From: Membranipora membranacea
Taxonomy: Eukaryota; Bryozoa; Gymnolaemata; Cheilostomatida; Membraniporidae
Direction of reading: 5' to 3'
Assembly (NCBI GenBank): GCA_914767715.1
Contig: OU612070.1
Span: 4,793,501 to 4,853,500, forward strand
DNA: 60,000 nt
The position numbers were made by a program, and so were the translations under genes. The notes under the pieces are model-generated. The model had not been told where the DNA came from. It made no database searches and saw nothing but the letters and a program-made list of their open reading frames with translations. Below are positions 54,191-60,000 of the stretch, piece after piece; the stretch's first letter is position 1; each line of letters opens with the position of its first letter.

Positions 54191-57100
54191 ATGGTAAGTG
54201 TTATGTGCCTCAGCTCGAGCCATGCAAGAGTTTTGGTTTTCCGTGGAAATCTTTCAAGCTATAAGAGGATTAGTTCGACGTCAATTTTGCGACATTGCCG
54301 GTTGAATGGCAGTAATCGCTGTTTTCCCAACATGCGAGACATTATTTTGGATTATGAAACTTATAAACAAATTAGAGTTAGCATTTTTTTCCAACCTAAA
54401 TCAAAGTGAAAATTTCTAGAGAAAAAAAGTAATTGCATATTTCAGATTTGGGCTGCAGAGTGATTGCAATTTTGAAAGGTAAATCTAAATTGTTGCCATC
54501 ACTTATTCTCCAAGTAAAAAAAATCATGCGGGTGCGGCAAAATTCATATTCTTGTATTTAATTGAAAAATCAGGGTGCACCCTTTCATTCTATTTTGGAC
54601 AATAAAATAAATTAATTAATTAAATTAATGATTGATTCTATTTTTTAGCATAAGTTAGAAGGAGAAGTACACTATAGCCCATATGGCAAGGGAGAGAAGA
54701 CCATCGTATGGAGCCTTCTTGGACTTTCAGTCCTTCTTTTCGTAGGAAATGCTGTCCTTACAGTCAAGACCTACGGTGACATGACCGGTGAGTAATGAGA
54801 TAGAAGCCATAAGTTCAGATGTTGTGGGATGCCATCCATCTATTAAATCATTGCTATGGTTCACTGTATTGGCTTTGACAGCTGTTAGGTGATGTTCAGC
54901 ATGGTTCCATATGTTAAAGAGAATTAACTTAAATTTTTTCAGGAACAATCACAGACCTCTCAGCAACCACTGGTGATCACAGCAGCAAGATCGCCAATCA
55001 TGATGAGGAGATCTCTGACATTCAGGCTAAACTTGACCTTCTCACCTCTGAGGTATAGCTAAACTAAAATAGAATTTAATTATCTACTCATATCCCCGCA
55101 TTTGTTAGACCGGCATTGGGACCTTTCAAGTTTGCGGAACACTAAGCAACAAGAAAAAAAACTGCTTTAGGTTAGCATTGGCTTTAAGTCAACCAAGGTT
55201 ATGATCAAAGTCCTTAGATTGTAAACAGCCATTGCAACATTAAGTTGATACGCAGTTTCCTTTCTATTTTTCAGGGCACCAGACAGAAGAGATGGGTAGG
55301 AGACCAGGTACAGTCTATCCTTGGAGGACGTGGTGGATACGGTCCACGTTACGGAAACCACGGCAAGAACTACCACCACAGCGCCAGCTACAGCGTCGAG
55401 TACAACAAGTGTGCCTGCCCAGCTGGTCCACCAGGACCAAAGGGACCAATGGGTATGTTCTATTCTCCTCTACAGACTAGTATCACCGTCACTTGAGCCT
55501 TTAAAAAATCATGTCATCGCTGTAACTAGACTGACTGGCTTGCCTGAAATGAATATTTACAAATGCCAGTTGCATCAGAAAGATATTACTATCATGCTGG
55601 ATATCAGTGACTCCAGCTACTATTAATTGTGCGCATTACTGCTTTAACTCGAATGCTCTTAGACCTTTATGCAGTATTTACAGGCCATTCATTGTCTGTT
55701 TCAATTTACAGGACCACCAGGAAAGAGCGGATATGATGGTATCCCAGGAGCTAACGGAAAGGACGGATACCCAGGTCCAGTTGGACCAAAGGGACCAGTC
55801 GGAGCCCCGGGATACGATGGTGTCCCAGGAAAGGACGGACATATGGGACCAATGGGACCAAAGGGACCAGTTGGAGCCCCAGGTTATGATGGAAGAATGG
55901 GATCTACTGGAGCCACCGGAGTTTACGGAGCACAGGGAGCATCTGGTGCCCCAGGATATGATGGTGTTGATGGTGAGAAGGGAAACAGAGGATTCAGAGG
56001 GCCAGTTGGAGCTACTGGAGCTGTCGGAGCTCCAGGTTATGACGGAGCTATGGGAGCCCCAGGTAAATAATTATTTTAATAAGCTTCTCAAAACATATTA
56101 TCACAAATTATATCTTGACATCGCGTTATGATTTAAATGTATTGTGAAAGAAGATGCAAGAGTGTTGTTTAATCACAAATGTTCTTTCCTCACAATCAGG
56201 AGCTGATGGTTATAATGGTGCCCAAGGAGCTAAGGGAAATACCGGAGCCCCAGGATATGATGGTGTTCCAGGACTTGATGGTGCTGATGGATATAATGGT
56301 GCTAAGGGAGAGATGGGAGCCCCAGGATACAATGGTGCCCCAGGAGCTGATGGCAAGAATGGTTACAATGGTGCCCCAGGAGCCAAGGGAGATATGGGTA
56401 AGAAAAGATTTTTTTTGTAGAATGCAGACCCAAATCGTCACAAAAGAGTTTATCTTAAGACCTGTTCTTCTTAGAGTTAAACCATCAGCAGGGTTCACAA
56501 GAATGCTACCACATCATATCCGTGCCATTAAAACATGGTTTGATAGTCCACATGACAATGGTTGATCCAAATTTGTCAAATGTTTCCCAGGAGCCCCAGG
56601 TTATAACGGACTCAACGGAGCCAAGGGAGAGAGAGGAGCCCGCGGATACGCTGGTCTCGATGGTGATGATGGTCTCCATGGAGTTCCAGGAGTTGATGGA
56701 GAGGATGGTCGCCATGGATACAACGGACCAAAGGGAGATAGAGGACACCCAGGTTATGATGGTCTTCCAGGAGCCCCAGGAATGGATGGTTACAATGGTG
56801 CCAATGGAGCTAAGGGAGAGATGGGAGCCCCAGGATACAATGGTCTTCCAGGTTAGTTCCGTTGACTTTACTCCCTCCATTCATTTGCGTTTATGCAGCG
56901 CCATGTATCCTTCAAAATGTAAAGCTCAGAATGGTTCTTCAAATACTAGTTGTTCATGCACAAACATCAGTTGCTGGCGATTACAGTCTCATTCTTTTAT
57001 TACTCAGGTCTTGACGGAATCCCAGGAGATGATGGTATGGATGGATACAATGGTGCCCCAGGAATGAAGGGACATGCTGGATCCCCAGGATATCCAGGAG

Positions 57101-58378
57101 CTGTTGGACCAATGGGACCAAAGGGACCACAAGGTTTGTCTGATTCAAATATTGCATTGTCTATGTTTATGACCCTCAAGGTCCCTCCAGACATTTTTCT
57201 TATACAATTGCTATCACCTAATGCAGATTCCTTGTTAGAGATAAATATAGTTTATGACTGGAAATATATTCTCAGGAGGCATGTTTCGTAGCTGATGAAC
57301 TCTTTATTTCACAGGTGCTGATGGATACGATGGAATCCCAGGAGCCCACGGAGCTAAGGGAGATAGAGGACACACCGGATATAACGGTGCCCCAGGAATG
57401 GACGGATACCCAGGCCCAGTCGGACCAGTTGGACCACATGGACCAGCCGGTATGGATGGATACAATGGTGCCCCAGGACCAAAGGGACACAGAGGAGCCG
57501 TAGGCCCAGCTGGACTTGATGGATACCCAGGTGTTGATGGTCTTGATGGAGCCCCAGGAGCCCCAGGATATGACGGTCTTCCAGGTCTTGACGGAAAGCC
57601 AGGATACCATGGAGCCAAGGGAGATAGAGGACATATGGGTAAATATTCCTTAGATGAAGTAGCTCTTTCATAAAAAGAGTGCAAAGAGAGAGTCACCAGC
57701 TGTAGAATTGGCACCACAATTGATATTACACATTATAGATAGAGGAAAGCCCATCATTTGTGTCCTTCGGTTGAAACTGACATGTAATTGAATTTTTATG
57801 TATGTAACATCTTTTTGATCAGGACCAGCTGGACTTGATGGATACCCAGGAGTTGATGGTGTTAATGGAGCCCCAGGAGCCCCAGGATATGACGGTATCC
57901 CAGGACTTGACGGAAAGCCAGGATACCCAGGAGCTAAGGGACATAGAGGACACGATGGACTTGATGGAATCCCAGGAGCTCACGGAGCTATGGGACCAGC
58001 TGGTGAGAAAAAACCTCACATAGTAACCAGGTCAAATAATTATACCACTGTGAAATATTTTGTCTTTCGTCATATTGGTATGTGTTTCAAACAAACTCTA
58101 TTGGCTGTCTACCATTAATCCTTCTCTGCATTACAGGACCAGCAGGATATAATGGACTCGATGGAGCCCCAGGACGTGATGGATATAATGGTGCCCCAGG
58201 ACTTGATGGACAGAAGGGAGATATGGGACACACCGTTGTCCACAAGAAGCCAGTCTATGTAGCCCCAGCTCCAGTTCACCACCCCGCCCCAGTCCACCAC
58301 CCAGCCCCAGTTTACCACCCAGCTCCAGCTCACCACCAAGGTCACCAGACCGTCAAGAAGTTTGGAAGCCACTATTAA
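54191..58378 (+). CDS. Type II transmembrane collagen with His-Pro-rich tail (~703 aa)
   Basis: Exons: 54191-54193 (ATG only), 54649-54787, 54943-55052, 55275-55452, 55712-56062, 56200-56397, 56591-56851, 57008-57133, 57315-57638, 57823-58002, 58137-58378. All are GT-AG with matching phases, 2112 nt in total. Order: a short cytoplasmic N-terminus, a transmembrane helix (residues about 19-40, [19 protein letters not shown]), a linker likely to form a coiled coil ([18 protein letters not shown]), a furin-like RQKR at 87-90, Gly/Tyr/His-rich sequence, CAC at 130-132, then about 174 Gly-X-Y triplets to about residue 657 with frequent GYDG, GYNG and GAPG, and a tail rich in HHPAP repeats ending SHY. 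It probably forms a trimeric helix shed from the cell surface into an extracellular material. The ATG at 54131 would add 20 residues if used. Confidence 0.9.
54649..54787 (+). CDS. Collagen exon 2: membrane anchor
   Basis: Encodes [18 protein letters not shown], then about 20 hydrophobic residues and KTYGDMT. Lysines before the helix favour the N-terminus-in (type II) orientation. Acceptor TTTTTTAG, donor GTGAGT. Confidence 0.85.
55275..55452 (+). CDS. Collagen exon 4: cleavage site and start of triple helix
   Basis: Begins [14 protein letters not shown], so a proprotein convertase could release the collagen from its anchor. A Gly/Tyr/His-rich segment and NKCACPAG follow, with two Cys able to bond chains, then the first Gly-X-Y triplets (GPPGPKGPM). 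Confidence 0.85.
58137..58378 (+). CDS. Collagen last exon: end of helix and His-Pro-rich tail
   Basis: About eleven final triplets ([20 protein letters not shown]) lead into [10 protein letters not shown] and a repeat of (V/A)(H/Y)HPAP units, then [14 protein letters not shown] and TAA. Nothing like the fibrillar COLF1 or NC1 domains is present. Confidence 0.85.
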
Positions 58379-58386
58379 ACATATAG

Positions 58387-58557
58387 GTGAGCTAAATCGC
58401 TTGCTCCTGATCCCAATTATATTTTTGAGAAGTTCACAATATTGTTCATGAAAAACGTTGACCGCAAGGTAACATGATAAAGCAATTTGTTTTGCTCAAA
58501 TTAAACCTTTCTTGAAACCAACATCCAAAACCTTAACTTTGCTGATTTATCTTGTAG
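58387..58557 (+). other. Intron in the 3' UTR of the collagen gene
   Basis: ATATAG-GTGAGC eight bases after the stop codon, and TATCTTGTAG before 58558. The junction is too near the stop to mark the transcript for nonsense-mediated decay. Confidence 0.6.
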
Positions 58558-58861
58558 ATACCACAAAGTTGAAGGAAAGGCATTGACAACTCAAGATTTT
58601 CAGCCTGACTCAACCTACAACTAGATCAGTCAAACATAGACTACATCAAATCAATTAGAACAAAATTCTCAATAGTTTCTTAAATTTCAATCTGATAGCT
58701 CAGCTATTCTCATTCCCCACAATCTCAGAATCATTGTATTATTTACAGATGCAATATTTTTTCCACATAAACCAACTTGTTCCTAGCTGTGCTTTTGTTG
58801 TCAGTGGCACTGCCAATTATTTCAATTTTTAGAAATTCTTAGTTTTTTAGATCATTGTATA

Positions 58862-58867
58862 AATAAA
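58862..58867 (+). promoter_or_regulatory. Candidate poly(A) signal of the collagen gene
   Basis: AATAAA in ATAAATAAATATTGAG, about 300 bases into the spliced 3' UTR. Confidence 0.5.
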
Positions 58868-58889
58868 TATTGAGTGTTCATATACCTCA

Positions 58890-60000
58890 AACCTCTTACT
58901 GTAATGTTTAATTGTGTGTGCAACATTTCTTCATTGAAACGAATCAAAAGTGAACCAGTTGAGGGACAGTTAACACTGAATATCACACCTGTTGATAATC
59001 TGCCATAAGTGCTACTGATAACAGCTCATTGAGTAGCTTTTAGTAGTGGATGGCAAAGATATGCCTATATGTAAGTCTCAAAAACAGACCTTGTCCTCAC
59101 AATTACCTTAACCTATAGACATAGTGTTGTTAAAAAGCTGTGTATAGTTCAGAGCTTTGACACTCAGTTCCAGTTTTTCACGGCTGACAGATATCATTCG
59201 ATGTTTTACTCTTACCATTTTTGTCTAACGATGGCAGGCTGAAGGTCACAGCCTGATCTAATAATTACTCCCTGAATTAAGATCAATTGTGTGGCTTATT
59301 CACTCTCCTATCCCCACTCTCAGTTTTCTTGATTCATTCTGTGCTGATAAATAGATATTACTAACACTGCAATATCTATGCGGAGTTTAGAACTAAACTC
59401 GATTGAGAAGTATCTGTCAGAATAAAAAGTTTAATTTAGTATTATCATTCCAGAATATAGCTTTAATAGAAGGACAATCATTACAACTTCAACCATCCAT
59501 CATTGACATCCTTGTTTTTGAATTCTTTTACAATGTTGAATGTTCTTGATGCTCTTGATGCTTGTTTTTTGTTACACCAAGATGGTGTGACAATGGTGGT
59601 TAGTCATGCTTAGATCAGAATAGATCAAATAGATCAAAATATAGGACACATTGGAAGCCCAGTCAAGAAATGATTTGATGTACTGCATTATGAGACCAAT
59701 GAACTAGGTTTAGTTCATTGATGAGACTAAAGCGCTAGAGATTTAATACTTGTTAGTTTTATTTAATGAAATTACAATGAACTCAAGGAAAAAGCCATAG
59801 TCAATAAAATGACGTTCTATTTCATTTATGAAGATTAAAATTAAGATATTCCAGCCTCATGTGTCAGAAGTAATTTTGGAAGGTGAGGGCTGTTGGTCAG
59901 CCTGGCCACATGTTTATGCTCATGCTCATTTTGTTTTGTTTTGCAATTTTTTATCTACATTAATCTAATCTAAACTTATTCATGGAAATCAAGCATACAC
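58890..60000. other. Right-edge stretch, no gene recognised
   Basis: AT-rich, with some short direct echoes (AGATCAGAATAGATCAAATAGATCAAAATA near 59615-59643) but no exon-like frame. Confidence 0.4.

Noticed and set aside
56179-57067. Long frames with MMV/PQE-type repeats and antisense SW/IS-rich frames in the collagen exons
   Set aside because: Shifted-frame shadows of the Gly-X-Y coding sequence.

Overview
This is a eukaryotic, intron-rich, AT-leaning metazoan window. It has GT-AG introns, AATAAA poly(A) signals, many decayed transposable elements, and gene families (C-type lectin, GT10 fucosyltransferase, arylsulfatase, PEAK/Pragmin pseudokinase, collagen) that point to an invertebrate bilaterian. 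A lophotrochozoan is my guess, but the sequence does not settle the phylum.

Left part (1-13.4 kb): the first two coding exons of a C-type lectin-like gene lie on the minus strand (573-981). Next come a palindromic element with long terminal inverted repeats (1481-2960) and the 3' half of an arylsulfatase gene on the plus strand (exons from 3023 to 7576) carrying at least two disabling lesions. A single-exon alpha-1,3-fucosyltransferase follows on the minus strand (10029-11516). A second, inverted and shorter copy of the sulfatase segment lies at about 12462-13360. The two sulfatase copies form a roughly 1 kb inverted duplication around the fucosyltransferase.

Middle left (13.4-25 kb): no host gene was recognised. 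It holds a frameshifted LINE reverse-transcriptase remnant (about 18.6-19.5 kb), short perfect hairpins, tRNA-like SINE remnants and diverged duplicated segments.

Middle (25.1-51.6 kb): one large plus-strand gene that I assembled exon by exon. It has 17 exons with mutually compatible splice phases and would encode about 1358 residues (1300 without one doubtful exon). The N-terminal Cys-rich motif, an IYAE phospho-tyrosine motif, proline-rich linkers and a C-terminal degenerate kinase/SHED region ending in the ILWGP segment identify it as a PEAK1/PRAG1-family pseudokinase scaffold. Its introns hold two almost identical SINE-like units whose heads match the 5' end of U2 snRNA, and a small palindromic transposon that landed on a splice donor and duplicated it.

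Right part (51.6-60 kb): a possible small secreted peptide (53067-53201), then an 11-exon transmembrane collagen gene on the plus strand (54141-about 58890). It has a TATA box and initiator, a start-codon-only first coding exon, one membrane helix, a furin-like RQKR site, about 174 uninterrupted Gly-X-Y triplets rich in Tyr and Asn, and a His-Pro-rich C-terminal tail. It looks like a structural extracellular protein.

The genes are unrelated neighbours; nothing suggests an operon or a pathway cluster. The most unusual items are the tandem U2-headed SINE units, the 9-bp-duplicating small palindromic element family (three copies) and the His-tailed transmembrane collagen.
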